Shown here: positions 1 through 6,380 of the stretch, piece by piece
Numbering within the stretch: position 1 is the first letter of the stretch
How the letters are laid out: each line of letters starts with the position of its first letter
NCBI GenBank assembly: GCA_026416355.1
Contig: JAOAFH010000042.1
Coordinates: 1-7,288 of the forward strand
DNA: 7,288 bases
Direction of reading: 5' to 3'
Origin: Clostridiales bacterium
Lineage (GTDB): Bacteria > Bacillota > Clostridia > Clostridiales > Caloramatoraceae
Position numbers and translations under genes: made by a program
The notes under the pieces: generated by a model
What the model was told of the DNA's origin: nothing
The model's input: the letters and a program-made list of their open reading frames with translations, nothing else
The model's database searches: none

Positions 1-1
1 A

Positions 2-130
2 ACATGGCTAGAAGGTGTTCATTACGGTCTTGTTGCTGGAAGGGATTTAACAGATGAAATCAATGGCTGCCATGAAAACAAAGAAGAAATATTATCTAAA
101 TTAGTTCCTGTTGGAAAGCTAAAAAAATAA
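2..130 (+). CDS. Cytochrome b5-like heme/steroid-binding domain protein, C-terminal fragment
   Basis: Only the last 42 codons lie in the window; the gene begins upstream. The fragment opens with TWLEGVHYGLVAGRDLT, then has a Cys-His pair and ends LVPVGKLKK. This matches the end of the bacterial cytochrome b5-like heme/steroid-binding fold, where the usual pattern is W.NG.H.G..AG.DLT, then a second His, then L..V.VVG.L. His7 and His24 of the fragment sit where the two axial heme ligands are expected. Heme binding, and any electron-transfer role, is inferred from the family only; the N-terminal part, which would show a signal or membrane anchor, is missing. The stop codon lies inside the stem of the terminator that follows. 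The convergent neighbour is glgP, and nothing suggests a functional link with it. Confidence 0.75.
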   Translation, partial: TWLEGVHYGLVAGRDLTDEINGCHENKEEILSKLVPVGKLKK

Positions 131-152
131 GGCCTACTTGGCCTTATTTTTT
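122..152. terminator. Bidirectional intrinsic terminator between convergent genes
   Basis: A 13-bp perfect stem (122-134 with 140-152) with GGCC at its top closes a 5-base loop, TACTT. The lower stem is A-rich on the left and T-rich on the right, so a U-tract follows the hairpin on either strand. It overlaps the stop codon (128-130) of the heme-binding gene and starts two bases beyond the glgP stop codon (154-156), so it can end both transcripts. Confidence 0.9.
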
Positions 153-153
153 A

Positions 154-1776
154 TTACTTTTTTGTATACATTAAATCATAGTATTCTTGAACCATTCTAG
201 CAGCTGAGAACTTTTCTTGAGTTGACTCAATACTATTTCTCATCATTTCTGCCCATTTAGTCTTGTTTTCATAGTAAGTTGGAACAACTTCATTTAGAAG
301 AACTTCGTATAAACACTTAGCATCATGTGCATCTAATTCTTCTAGAGTTTCGAAGTCATCTACTCCCTTACCATCACCAAATTGCCATCCATTTACCCCA
401 TGGTTGCAAGCTTCTGGCCACCATCCATCTAGGATACTGCAGTTTAGAACACCATTCATAGCAGCCTTCATTCCTGAAGTACCTGAAGCTTCTTGAGGTC
501 TTCTTGGGTTGTTTAACCATATATCACAGCCTCTAGTTAACATTGCACCTATTTCCATATCGTAGTTTTCTAGGAATACAACACTATTTGGATATTTCTT
601 TGCATAGTTAACTATATCTGAAATAATTCCCTTTCCAGTGTAGTCATTTGGGTGAGCCTTACCAGCAAATATTATTTGAATCTTTCCACTTTCTAGGTAT
701 GGAGCTATTAGCTTTTCATCTGTGAAAAGTAGGTTACTTCTCTTATATGGAGCAGCTCTTCTTGAGAAACCAATTAATAACTTGTCTGCATCTAGCTTAA
801 CTCCTGTTCTTTTTTCAACAAAAGCTATAAGTTCCTTCTTTATTTCTTGGTGAACATTTAGTAGGTCTTCACCATTTTCATATGCCTTTCTTATTCTAGC
901 ATCTTGCCATGTTCCATTGTGAACACCGTTTGTAATACCAAGTATTTCTGGTCTTCCTTCAACAAATGACCACATGTCGTTAGCTGTTTCTTTGTGTAGT
1001 TGAGCAACACCATTTGCTATTCTTGACATTCTAAGAGCAGCTACTGTCATATTAAATGGATCTCCACCAAGCTTCTTCATTTGCCAGTAGTCAAGATTTA
1101 GGTATGCTCCCATGTATTCAAGAAGTTTGTGTGGATGAACTTCGTTACCAGCTGGAACTGGAGTATGAGTAGTAAATACTATTTCTTCTCTTGTAGCATC
1201 AAGTGCTTCATTGAAGCTCATACCTTCTTCCATTTTTTCTCTTATAAGTTCAAGTCCTGCAAATACAGGGTGGTTGTCATTGAAGTGGTAAACATCTACG
1301 TCTATTCCTAGTTCTCTAAGTGCTCTAACACCACCAACACCAAGGATTATCTCTTGAGCAACTCTTTCTTCTGCAAACCATCCATAAAGTTGAGCAGTAA
1401 GTAGCCTGTCTGAGTTTTCTTCAACATCAGCATCAAGTAGGTATAGTGGAATGTTTCCAAACTCTTCACACTTCCAAACCTTTAACCATACTTTTCTATC
1501 TCTTATTTCAACTGGAACTTTAACTCCTGTATCTTCTAAGAAGTCATATTCATACACACGATAAGTGTCAACTGGGAAACCATTTTCTCCTATGTATTGA
1601 TCAACATATCCTTGTTTCCATTTCATACCTATTGCCACCATTGGAACATCAAGATCCTTAGCAGCCTTTATAATATCTCCTGCAAGTATTCCAAGTCCAC
1701 CTGAGTAGATTTTAAAGTTTGTGTTTAAGCCGTATTCCATACAGAAATATGCAGCTCTTGGTAATGACTTACTCAT
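154..1776 (-). CDS. glgP: Alpha-glucan (glycogen/maltodextrin) phosphorylase, short form, GT35
   Basis: This cytoplasmic pyridoxal-phosphate enzyme releases glucose-1-phosphate from alpha-1,4-glucans. The 540-residue protein has the landmarks of the short 'alpha-glucan family phosphorylase' group rather than the 800-plus-residue E. coli type: YSGGLGILAGD (24-34) near the N terminus, HFNDNHP (164-170), FTTHTPVPAGNE (201-212), GITNGVH (280-286), the phosphate-binding-type SRRAAPYKR (338-346), and EASGTSGMKAAMNG (429-442), in which Lys437 is the expected PLP-binding lysine. It starts directly at the YFCMEYGL block, so the extra N-terminal domain of longer members is absent; this looks normal for the short group, not a truncation. 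The ATG follows AAGGAGGA (1785-1792) by 8 bases. The gene appears monocistronic, with its own promoter, cre site and terminator. Its natural partner is the debranching enzyme pulA further along the window. Substrate preference between glycogen and maltodextrin cannot be told from sequence. Confidence 0.95.
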   Translation of the reverse strand: MSKSLPRAAYFCMEYGLNTNFKIYSGGLGILAGDIIKAAKDLDVPMVAIGMKWKQGYVDQYIGENGFPVDTYRVYEYDFLEDTGVKVPVEIRDRKVWLKVWKCEEFGNIPLYLLDADVEENSDRLLTAQLYGWFAEERVAQEIILGVGGVRALRELGIDVDVYHFNDNHPVFAGLELIREKMEEGMSFNEALDATREEIVFTTHTPVPAGNEVHPHKLLEYMGAYLNLDYWQMKKLGGDPFNMTVAALRMSRIANGVAQLHKETANDMWSFVEGRPEILGITNGVHNGTWQDARIRKAYENGEDLLNVHQEIKKELIAFVEKRTGVKLDADKLLIGFSRRAAPYKRSNLLFTDEKLIAPYLESGKIQIIFAGKAHPNDYTGKGIISDIVNYAKKYPNSVVFLENYDMEIGAMLTRGCDIWLNNPRRPQEASGTSGMKAAMNGVLNCSILDGWWPEACNHGVNGWQFGDGKGVDDFETLEELDAHDAKCLYEVLLNEVVPTYYENKTKWAEMMRNSIESTQEKFSAARMVQEYYDLMYTKK

Positions 1777-1790
1777 GATATTTATCCTCC

Positions 1791-1802
1791 TTAAACGTTT
1801 AA
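1791..1802. promoter_or_regulatory. Perfect 12-bp palindrome in the glgP leader, operator-like
   Basis: The palindrome TTAAACGTTTAA is centred on CG, as in LacI/GalR-family operators. It lies between the predicted glgP transcription start (about 1819) and the start codon, and overlaps the first two bases of the Shine-Dalgarno sequence (1785-1792). It fails the G and C positions of the cre consensus, so a local regulator of the MalR type is a better guess than CcpA. A similar palindrome with the same AAACGTTT core occurs upstream of pulA (4027-4040). No regulator gene is in the window. Confidence 0.45.
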
Positions 1803-1825
1803 ATTGTTTTCAAATTACGGTTTTA

Positions 1826-1854
1826 ATTATACATGATTCACTTAAATAATGCAA
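1826..1854 (-). promoter_or_regulatory. Sigma-A-type promoter of glgP
   Basis: Read on the minus strand, there is a -35 box TTGCAT (1854-1849), a 17-base spacer and a perfect -10 box TATAAT (1831-1826). Transcription would start near 1819, giving a leader of about 43 bases. The -35 box lies inside the cre-like site at 1849-1864, so a repressor bound there would block RNA polymerase. Confidence 0.8.
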
Positions 1855-1864
1855 CCGTTTGCAT
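1849..1864. promoter_or_regulatory. cre (catabolite-responsive element) over the glgP -35 box
   Basis: The sequence ATGCAACCGTTTGCAT fits the CcpA consensus WTGNAANCGNWNNCW with no mismatch, and its reverse complement fits as well. The arms ATGCAA/TTGCAT form an inverted repeat. The position directly over the -35 box is typical of repression by CcpA with HPr-Ser-P when glucose is plentiful. That the site is used is inference, since ccpA is not in the window. Confidence 0.75.
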
Positions 1865-1890
1865 CAAAAATTTTATAAAAAATTTTTGAT
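1863..1890. repeat. AT-rich inverted repeat upstream of the glgP promoter
   Basis: Perfect 11-bp arms (1863-1873 and 1880-1890, beginning ATCAAAAATTT) flank a 6-base spacer. The repeat adjoins and shares two bases with the cre site, just upstream of the -35 box. It could act as an A/T-rich UP element, a bent-DNA site, or a weak stem-loop. The stem holds only one GC pair per arm, so a good terminator is unlikely. Confidence 0.4.
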
Positions 1891-2154
1891 TTTATACAAA
1901 TTACATAAAATTTAAATGATATATTCTACAATTTATCTTGTTCTTTTATAACTTAAACCTATTTGTCTTAGCAACTCCATCAATAGTTATGTATTACTTC
2001 ATTACTAGTTTTATTGATAAATTTGTAAGTTCTTAATGTTATACAATGACAAGTACATTAGCCTTTGCTGAATTAATGAGTATTTAGAGTATATTGTTTT
2101 ATTATTGTTTCATGGTTTTCAATGAACCATCTATCGTTATAAGCTATATTGGCC
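1891..2154. other. Intergenic stretch without recognisable genes
   Basis: This stretch lies between the mobA stop codon and the glgP control region. I see no open frame longer than about 20 codons with a ribosome binding site, and no tRNA or known riboswitch. The only local structure is a 6-bp hairpin, ATGGTT/AACCAT (2112-2117 with 2125-2130), which lacks a U-tract on either strand, so no clear terminator for mobA was found. Confidence 0.5.
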
Positions 2155-2772
2155 TTATTTGTTAATATATGTATTTTTATTTTCTACTAGCTTATTTAAT
2201 ATTATTAAGTCTTTGCTACAATTTAAATTAGTAAAAATATCTTCCTTTAAAACAAACTCTTCTACTTCTTCATTTAAAGTAAATTCTGCATTACTCATAA
2301 TTACAGTATCCATAATCTTAAATTTTTTATTATTTATGTTCTCTTTAAATATCTCTTTCATAGTAATAGAATAAAATGAACATAGTGGCTCATAATAGTT
2401 TCCTCTTTTAGTTATTAAACAATCACTATTTAAACTGTCTAATTTATTTTTTAAAAAGTGTATGTATTTCATATCTATGAATGGCATATCACATGCCACA
2501 ATGAATACATATTTTGATATTGAATTATTTAAAGCTGTATAGATAGCCCCACAAGGTCCAACTTCTTTTATTTCATCCTCCACTACCCTATATTTTGTAT
2601 TAAACTTATTTTTATCATTTGTAATTAGCATTATATCATCAAATAATATACTTAATTTTTCTGCAATTTCTTCTATTAAAAGTCTATTATTAACTACTAT
2701 TTTACTTTTATCAAAACCCATCCTTGTACTTTTTCCACCACACAATATAGCCGCTGTCCCAAATTTTCTCAA
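2155..2772 (-). CDS. mobA: Molybdenum cofactor guanylyltransferase
   Basis: MobA transfers GMP from GTP to molybdopterin to make the guanine dinucleotide cofactor used by enzymes such as formate dehydrogenase; it acts in the cytoplasm. The 205-residue protein is of usual length. It has the nucleotide-binding signature AILCGGKSTRMGFDKS (8-23; family LxGGxSxRMGxDK), GPCGAIYTAL (72-81) matching the family's GP..GI..AL, the metal-binding-type CDMPF (94-98), EPLCSFY (128-134) and a C-terminal NLNCSKDL (182-189) corresponding to the family's N.NTPEDL. The start codon is TTG at 2770-2772: no in-frame ATG precedes the signature at a sensible distance, and AAGGGGG sits 8 bases upstream. The gene is strongly AT-biased, rich in Lys, Asn and Ile. 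It lies downstream of focA on the same strand but behind a terminator, so it probably has its own promoter, which I could not place with confidence. Other nucleotidyltransferases share the first motif, but the full motif set favours MobA. Confidence 0.88.
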   Translation of the reverse strand: MRKFGTAAILCGGKSTRMGFDKSKIVVNNRLLIEEIAEKLSILFDDIMLITNDKNKFNTKYRVVEDEIKEVGPCGAIYTALNNSISKYVFIVACDMPFIDMKYIHFLKNKLDSLNSDCLITKRGNYYEPLCSFYSITMKEIFKENINNKKFKIMDTVIMSNAEFTLNEEVEEFVLKEDIFTNLNCSKDLIILNKLVENKNTYINK

Positions 2773-2780
2773 TACATTAT

Positions 2781-2787
2781 CCCCCTT
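2781..2787 (-). promoter_or_regulatory. Ribosome binding site fixing the TTG start of mobA
   Basis: On the minus strand AAGGGGG lies 8 bases before the TTG at 2772-2770. The nearby ATG (2777-2775) is out of frame and meets TGA after one codon, so the TTG is the likely start. Confidence 0.7.
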
Positions 2788-2819
2788 TTTTATTAGTTAC
2801 ATATGTATATTGTACAAAA

Positions 2820-2869
2820 ATAAATTCATAAACTAAAGATATTATAATATTTTTAGTTTATGAATTTAT
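2820..2869. repeat. Near-perfect 50-bp palindrome upstream of mobA
   Basis: The 50 bases read the same on both strands except for one mismatched pair (G2838 against T2851, a G.U wobble in plus-strand RNA). The outer 18-bp arms are perfect (2820-2837 with 2852-2869, beginning ATAAATTCATAAACTAAA), and the centre reads ATATTATAATAT. On the minus strand the hairpin is followed by ATTTTT-type sequence, so it could form an AU-only stem with a U-tract about 30 bases before the mobA ribosome binding site. Possible roles are an attenuator, a dimeric-regulator operator, or a small mobile remnant. No known family was recognised. Confidence 0.8.
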
Positions 2870-2984
2870 AATTTTACAAATAGACTCTATGTAATAAATG
2901 GTATTCAAGAATTATGTTGTTCTATGTCTATATAAACCTTTATGTATTTAATTTTAAATATAATTACCTTTAAAATTATTATAT

Positions 2985-3028
2985 AAAAACCCTCATGAAG
3001 AATACCAAACAATTCCTTCATGAGGGTT
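2985..3028 (-). terminator. Intrinsic terminator of focA
   Basis: On the minus strand AACCCTCATGAAG (3028-3016 side) pairs over 13 bp with CTTCATGAGGGTT (3000-2988), with a 15-base loop and a following TTTTTAT tract. It lies about 24 bases past the focA stop codon (3052-3054) and separates focA from mobA. On the plus strand the T-tract is missing, so it is directional. Confidence 0.92.
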
Positions 3029-3051
3029 AACGACTGACTATATTGAATTTA

Positions 3052-3909
3052 TTACATATTTACATCATTCTCTTTTACAGTAGCAATTACAGCAAACTTC
3101 TTAAATGATAAGTAATATAATATCGCAACAAAAACTCCACCACCAACAAAATTACCAAGTGTTACAGGAATTAAGTTAGCAATCATAGGTCCTATCCCAA
3201 CATGTGAAAGCTTTTCTGCTGTAAAATGACCAGCCTCAGCATATGCAGGATTTAGTTTTGCAAACATACCAATTGAAAAATAATACATATTAGCAATACA
3301 GTGTTCATAGCCTCCAACAATAAAAGCCATAATTGGGAACCAAATTGCAAATATTTTATGTATTATATCCTTGGCACCATATGCCATCCAAGCTGCTATA
3401 CAAACTAATATATTACAAAGAATACCGCTTGTAAATGCCTTATAGAAAGTTAGTCCTCCCTTATATGATGCGACCTTTAGAGCATATGCACCAAGCTTAC
3501 CACCATTTACATCAAGTCCACCTGATGCATAAATTAAATAAGCAATTAATATTGAGCCTATAAAATTTGCAAAATAAACGTAAAACCAATTCTTTAGCAC
3601 ATTTTTTAACTTAGCTTTACCTTCTAACAAACTAATAACCATCATAGTATTACTAGTAAAAAGTTCTCCCCCACCTATAACAATCATCATAAGTCCTACA
3701 GGGAAAACTGTACCTGCAACCAATTTAGCTAGTCCATAATTTTCAATAGCATGGCTTGCAACAGCAGCTGAATATCCACCTAGTGCAATAAAAGCACCAC
3801 CTATAATTCCTAAAATAATCAATTGAAGTGTTGATAGTTTTGATTTTTTTATACCTACTGCTATTACTTCATCAACAATATCATTAGGTATAAGCATTCT
3901 CTTTTCCAT
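3052..3909 (-). CDS. focA: Formate channel of the FNT (formate/nitrite transporter) family
   Basis: This inner-membrane pentameric channel carries formate and related small anions. The 285-residue product is the length of E. coli FocA and has about six hydrophobic segments. The FNT signatures are present: VIGGGELFTS (77-86) and SGILCNILVCIA (161-172). Allowing an offset of six, residues reported for E. coli FocA are kept: Thr91 (here 85), His209 (203, in GYEHCIANMY), Leu79 (73), Phe202 (196), Phe75 (69), Phe90 (84) and Val175 (169). This favours formate over nitrite or hydrosulfide, but substrate remains inferred. I chose the ATG at 3909 over an in-frame ATG at 3960: AAAGGAG lies 7 bases before it, and the predicted promoter places the transcript start near 3957, so the upstream codon would not be transcribed. 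mobA lies downstream behind a terminator; pulA diverges upstream. A Rex-like operator lies in the leader. Confidence 0.92.
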   Translation of the reverse strand: MEKRMLIPNDIVDEVIAVGIKKSKLSTLQLIILGIIGGAFIALGGYSAAVASHAIENYGLAKLVAGTVFPVGLMMIVIGGGELFTSNTMMVISLLEGKAKLKNVLKNWFYVYFANFIGSILIAYLIYASGGLDVNGGKLGAYALKVASYKGGLTFYKAFTSGILCNILVCIAAWMAYGAKDIIHKIFAIWFPIMAFIVGGYEHCIANMYYFSIGMFAKLNPAYAEAGHFTAEKLSHVGIGPMIANLIPVTLGNFVGGGVFVAILYYLSFKKFAVIATVKENDVNM

Positions 3910-3916
3910 AACACAT

Positions 3917-3923
3917 CTCCTTT
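3917..3923 (-). promoter_or_regulatory. Ribosome binding site fixing the focA start
   Basis: On the minus strand AAAGGAG ends 7 bases before the ATG at 3909-3907. It supports the 285-residue product over the 302-residue reading that begins at 3960 and has no such site. Confidence 0.85.
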
Positions 3924-3928
3924 CGTGG

Positions 3929-3946
3929 TTGTCAAAAATATAACAA
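3929..3946. promoter_or_regulatory. Rex-like redox operator in the focA leader
   Basis: The plus strand reads TTGTCAAAAATATAACAA, which matches 12 of the 14 defined positions of the clostridial Rex consensus TTGTTAAnnnnTTAACAA (mismatches at positions 5 and 12). It sits between the predicted transcription start (about 3957) and the ribosome binding site (3917-3923), where a bound repressor would block transcription. Rex senses the NADH/NAD+ ratio and commonly controls fermentation genes. Binding here is inference from the match. Confidence 0.6.
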
Positions 3947-3963
3947 TACGTTAGACCCACATT

Positions 3964-3992
3964 ATTATACCCTATTTAATCTAACTGTGCAA
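3964..3992 (-). promoter_or_regulatory. Sigma-A-type promoter of focA
   Basis: On the minus strand a perfect -10 box TATAAT (3969-3964) is preceded by a 17-base spacer and TTGCAC (3992-3987), a weak -35 box. Transcription would start near 3957, leaving a leader of about 48 bases that holds the Rex-like site and the ribosome binding site. Confidence 0.7.
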
Positions 3993-4026
3993 ACATTTAT
4001 TTTGATTTCTTAATTACTTCACCTAA

Positions 4027-4040
4027 TAAAAACGTTTATA
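4027..4040. promoter_or_regulatory. AAACGTTT-centred palindrome in the focA-pulA intergenic region
   Basis: TAAAAACGTTTATA is a 14-bp palindrome with one mismatched pair (4029/4038), sharing the AAACGTTT core with the glgP leader palindrome at 1791-1802. It lies about 35 bases upstream of the focA -35 box and 204 bases before the pulA start codon. It fails two fixed positions of the cre consensus. A LacI/GalR-type operator for pulA is a reasonable guess but unproven. Confidence 0.4.
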
Positions 4041-4243
4041 AAAGTGTTATTTTAATTAAAGATTACTATATTTACATTTTTTCCTATATATTAACCTATA
4101 ACTCGAATTTATTGTACTTTTCTTAATTTACATTTTATTTTTTAAAGTAAAATTAATATTTATATTAGCGCAATTACCTATTCCTTTTTTAGTAAAAAAC
4201 ATATAAAATATAGAAAGACATTAAAACGAAGGGAGAAAAAAAT
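4041..4243 (+). other. Upstream region and ribosome binding site of pulA
   Basis: Together with the focA leader and promoter this completes a 334-base gap between divergent genes. The part nearest pulA is very AT-rich and holds several weak -10-like boxes (for example TATAAA at 4202-4207), none with a convincing -35 partner, so no promoter is assigned. The ribosome binding site AAGGGAG (4229-4235) lies 8 bases before the pulA ATG. No small gene or structured RNA was recognised. Confidence 0.5.
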
Positions 4244-6364
4244 ATGTTGTACTCATTTTTAGAAAACTTCAACCAAATAGTCATTCATGGTATAAAAGAT
4301 TATAAAATAAGAGTAAATAGAAATATGAAATTAAAAATTATAAATGAAGATACAAATATTGATATAAATAAAACTACTCTATGTGGAAACGATATATGCA
4401 TTTGTCTTAAACAACCAGTTGATATAACAAAAACATGTACTGTTAATATAGATGGACATTTATTAAATGTAAATTATTCACCTCTTTACAACAAAGATGA
4501 TTTTAACAGTTTGTATTCTTATGATGGTCCACTTGGTAACATTTACTCCAAGGAATCAACAGAATTTTATATATGGTCACCTGTTGCAACTAGAGTTAAT
4601 TTACTTATTTTTAAAAATGGGGATCCTGCTATACCAGAGGAACCATCTATATATCCAATGAAAAAATTAGATAGAGGTGTTTTTTATATAAAAGTTAATT
4701 GTGATTTAGACAACTATTACTATAACTATGAAGTTAATGTTTATGGCAAAAAAAATATAGTTGTTGACCCATATACTTATGCAGTTGGTATTAATGGATT
4801 AAGAGGAGCAATAGTTGATTTATCAACTACTAACCCTGAAGGGTTTGAAAGCGATTCATATATTCCTCTTAATTCAAATGTTGATGCAATAATATATGAA
4901 ACAAGTGTAAGAGATTTTACAATACATGAATCAAGCAATGTAAATTGTAAAGGTAAGTATTTAGGACTAATTGAAGAAAATACCAAATACAACAACCTAG
5001 CAACAGGCATAGACCACATAAAAGAAATGGGAATTACACATATTCAAATAATGCCTATGTATGATTTTAGTTATGTGAGTGTAGATGAAAAATATCCAAT
5101 AGATAAATATAACTGGGGATATGACCCTCAAAACTATAATTGCCCCGAAGGTTCATATTCAATAAATCCTTTTTCACCAAAATCAAGAATAAAAGAAGTT
5201 AAAACTATGATTCAAAAGTTCCATAGCTTAGGTATAGCAGTTAACATGGATGTTGTTTATAACCATATGTTTGAAGCTGAAACCACCCATTTTGAAAATA
5301 TATTCCCTGGCTATTATTTTAGGCGAAATTTAGACGGAACACTTGTAAACGGAAGTGGATGTGGAAACGATACAGCATCAGAACATTATATGATGAAAAG
5401 ATATATAATAGATTCTATTAAATACTGGATGAAGGAATATCATGTTGATGGATTTAGGTTTGACCTAATGGGCCTTCATGATATTGATACAATGAACAAG
5501 GTAGCACAAGAGACTTTGAAAATAAACCCAAATGCAATGATATATGGCGAAGGTTGGAATATAACAACAGGTATAACCGAAGATGAAAAAGCTATACAAA
5601 TAAATTCAAATAAAATGTTAAATGTGGGATTCTTTAATGATAGAATAAGAAACTCTGTTCGTGGAAGTGTATTTGAATTTAAAGAAAAAGGATTTGTGAG
5701 TGGAAAAAACGGAATAGAAGAAGAAATAAAGCTTTGTATTAAAGGTTTACCTGACCTATATCCATCACCAACTCAAAACATAAACTATATCTCATGCCAT
5801 GATAACCATACACTATGGGATAAACTAAATATTTCAAATAAGAACGACAGCTTTGATGATCTAAAAAGTATGCACAAACTTGCTTATGCAATTGTTTTAA
5901 CTTCACAAGGAGTTCCTTTTATTCATTCAGGTGATGAGTTTTTAAGAAGTAAAAATGGCATTGAAAATAGCTATAATTCCCCTGATAAAATAAATAAAAT
6001 TGATTGGAATTTGAAATCTGAAAACATTGATGTAGTAAAATACTTAAAAAGCTTAATAGAGTTTAGAAAAAAACATCCTGCCTTTAGAATGAAAGACAAA
6101 AGTCAAATTGAAAGACACATAGAGTTTTTAGAAACTCCAAATTCTTCAATTGCCTTTATTATTAAAGATCATGCAAATGGTGATGAGTTAAAGGATATAT
6201 TGGTATTTTATAATGCCAATAAAACAAATGTTAAATTAAATCTTCCTGAAGGTAATTGGTATGTGTATGTAGATAAAAACTCAGTTTATGATGCTCCACT
6301 AAAATTAGTTTCAGGTACTTATGAAATAGAACCAATATCAATTTCAATACTTGCAAGAAACTGA
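4244..6364 (+). CDS. pulA: Type I pullulanase (glycogen/maltodextrin debranching enzyme), GH13
   Basis: The enzyme hydrolyses alpha-1,6 branch points in pullulan, limit dextrins and glycogen. The 706-residue length fits the type I family (Bacillus AmyX group). Residues 1-90 form an N-terminal accessory domain. A CBM48-like beta domain follows at about 95-190, opening YDGPLGNIY and EFYIWSPVATRV. The barrel starts near IIYETSVRDFTIHE (216-229). The pullulanase marker YNWGYDP is at 289-295. GH13 regions are all present: DVVYNH (336-341), GFRFDLMG (403-410, nucleophile Asp407), YGEGW (434-438, acid/base Glu436) and SCHDNH (517-522, Asp520). A C-terminal beta domain covers about 610-706. There is no signal peptide, so it acts in the cytoplasm, where it would trim chains for GlgP. 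It diverges from focA and is followed 86 bases later by ferritin, with no terminator seen between them. All catalytic residues are intact. Confidence 0.96.
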   Translation: MLYSFLENFNQIVIHGIKDYKIRVNRNMKLKIINEDTNIDINKTTLCGNDICICLKQPVDITKTCTVNIDGHLLNVNYSPLYNKDDFNSLYSYDGPLGNIYSKESTEFYIWSPVATRVNLLIFKNGDPAIPEEPSIYPMKKLDRGVFYIKVNCDLDNYYYNYEVNVYGKKNIVVDPYTYAVGINGLRGAIVDLSTTNPEGFESDSYIPLNSNVDAIIYETSVRDFTIHESSNVNCKGKYLGLIEENTKYNNLATGIDHIKEMGITHIQIMPMYDFSYVSVDEKYPIDKYNWGYDPQNYNCPEGSYSINPFSPKSRIKEVKTMIQKFHSLGIAVNMDVVYNHMFEAETTHFENIFPGYYFRRNLDGTLVNGSGCGNDTASEHYMMKRYIIDSIKYWMKEYHVDGFRFDLMGLHDIDTMNKVAQETLKINPNAMIYGEGWNITTGITEDEKAIQINSNKMLNVGFFNDRIRNSVRGSVFEFKEKGFVSGKNGIEEEIKLCIKGLPDLYPSPTQNINYISCHDNHTLWDKLNISNKNDSFDDLKSMHKLAYAIVLTSQGVPFIHSGDEFLRSKNGIENSYNSPDKINKIDWNLKSENIDVVKYLKSLIEFRKKHPAFRMKDKSQIERHIEFLETPNSSIAFIIKDHANGDELKDILVFYNANKTNVKLNLPEGNWYVYVDKNSVYDAPLKLVSGTYEIEPISISILARN

Positions 6365-6380
6365 TGTCGAATAATAGCAT

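Noticed and set aside
1129..1311. 60-codon plus-strand open frame inside glgP
   Set aside because: It is antisense to the conserved phosphorylase core and has low-complexity Phe/Ser-rich composition; a shadow of the real gene.
1927..1980. Tiny minus-strand frame MELLRQIGLSYKRTR, faintly like the helix of a transposase
   Set aside because: It is only 15 codons long, has no inverted repeats or further transposase sequence around it, and the likeness is too short to support a remnant.
2112..2130. Hairpin as a terminator for mobA
   Set aside because: The stem is six base pairs with no U-tract on either strand.
2131..2145. ATCGTTATA-like half site downstream of mobA, resembling half of a ModE operator
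   Set aside because: It is only a half site and lies past the mobA stop codon rather than at a promoter.
3910..3960. In-frame N-terminal extension of focA from an ATG at 3960
   Set aside because: It has no ribosome binding site, lies upstream of the predicted transcription start, and does not resemble FNT proteins.
4777..5019. 80-codon minus-strand open frame inside pulA
   Set aside because: It is antisense to the start of the catalytic barrel and matches no family that I recognise; a shadow.
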